Position numbers and translations under genes: made by a program. A stretch of 5,019 nucleotides of DNA from an uncultured Clostridia bacterium. GTDB lineage: Bacteria > Bacillota > Clostridia > Christensenellales > CAG-138. Of the stretch, positions 4,868 through 5,019 are shown in pieces; position 1 is the first letter of the stretch; the number at the start of each line of letters is the position of its first letter. Under the pieces are notes generated by a model. The model made no database searches and was not told the DNA's origin. It saw only the letters and a program-made list of their open reading frames with translations. The stretch lies in assembly GCA_937900325.1 (NCBI GenBank), contig CALCEX010000292.1, positions 1-5,019 on the forward strand. Direction: 5' to 3'.

Positions 4868-5019
4868 CTATTTGCCGTTTCTGCGGCGTACGATGAACTT
4901 ATCGTTTACGTTCTTGGTCTTGCGGGTCTTATAACCAAGAGCGGGCTTGCCCCAAGGGGTCACAGGGCCGGGACGGCCCACAGGGGACTTGCCTTCGCCA
5001 CCGCCATGGGGATGGTCGC
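4868..5019 (-). CDS. rplB: 50S ribosomal protein L2, C-terminal fragment (5' end outside window)
   Basis: L2 is a primary 23S rRNA-binding protein of the large subunit, needed for subunit association and an active peptidyl transferase centre. Only the last 49 codons plus a TAG stop are present; the gene runs off the right edge. The visible part begins DHPHGGGEGK, the highly conserved L2 loop whose histidine lies near the peptidyl transferase centre, followed by GRPGPVTPWGKPALGYKTRK and the basic end FIVRRRNGK. This matches the family's C-terminus and its normal end point. The stop is 18 bases before rpsS, as expected in the S10 operon. Identity is certain from the motif; nothing can be said about the N-terminal three quarters of the protein. 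Confidence 0.98.
   Translation of the reverse strand, partial: DHPHGGGEGKSPVGRPGPVTPWGKPALGYKTRKTKNVNDKFIVRRRNGK

Overview
This window is the central part of the conserved bacterial S10-spc ribosomal protein supercluster. It lies entirely on the minus strand, so transcription runs from high to low coordinates. Thirteen genes follow one another in the canonical order: rplB (3' end only), rpsS, rplV, rpsC, rplP, rpmC, rpsQ, rplN, rplX, rplE, rpsN, rpsH and rplF (last few codons cut off by the window edge). No gene is missing, inserted or rearranged.

The organism looks like a Gram-positive, Clostridia-type bacterium, probably an uncultured gut lineage. The grounds are a zinc-binding short S14 of 61 residues, an L24 carrying two CxxC pairs, an N-terminally extended L22, an L16 starting MLMPKR, moderate GC (roughly 55% by eye), and AGGAGG-like Shine-Dalgarno sequences about 6-9 bases before almost every start. 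Placement below class is not possible from this stretch.

Layout along the transcript: L2 C-terminus (5019-4868), S19, L22, S3, L16, L29, S17 (GTG start), L14, L24, L5, S14 (GTG start), S8, L6. Gaps are mostly 10-24 bases. The exceptions are rplP/rpmC, which overlap by 11 bases, and rpsH/rplF, which are separated by 77 bases holding three dyad symmetries. All products are structural parts of the 30S or 50S subunit, and co-transcription helps balance their production.

The main anomaly is rplE (L5). The reading frame clearly extends upstream of its first in-frame ATG (1695), through conserved L5 N-terminal sequence and a Lys/Ala/Glu-rich extension, but no ATG, GTG, TTG, CTG or ATH codon exists in that stretch. 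A perfect AGGAGG lies 8 bases before an AGG codon (1848-1846) that is followed by GCA AAG, as if an ATG had become AGG. This is either a one-base sequence error or a real start-codon lesion in an essential gene. The other item worth a second look is the structured rpsH-rplF gap. I see no new multi-gene system, mobile element, CRISPR array, tRNA or rRNA here.
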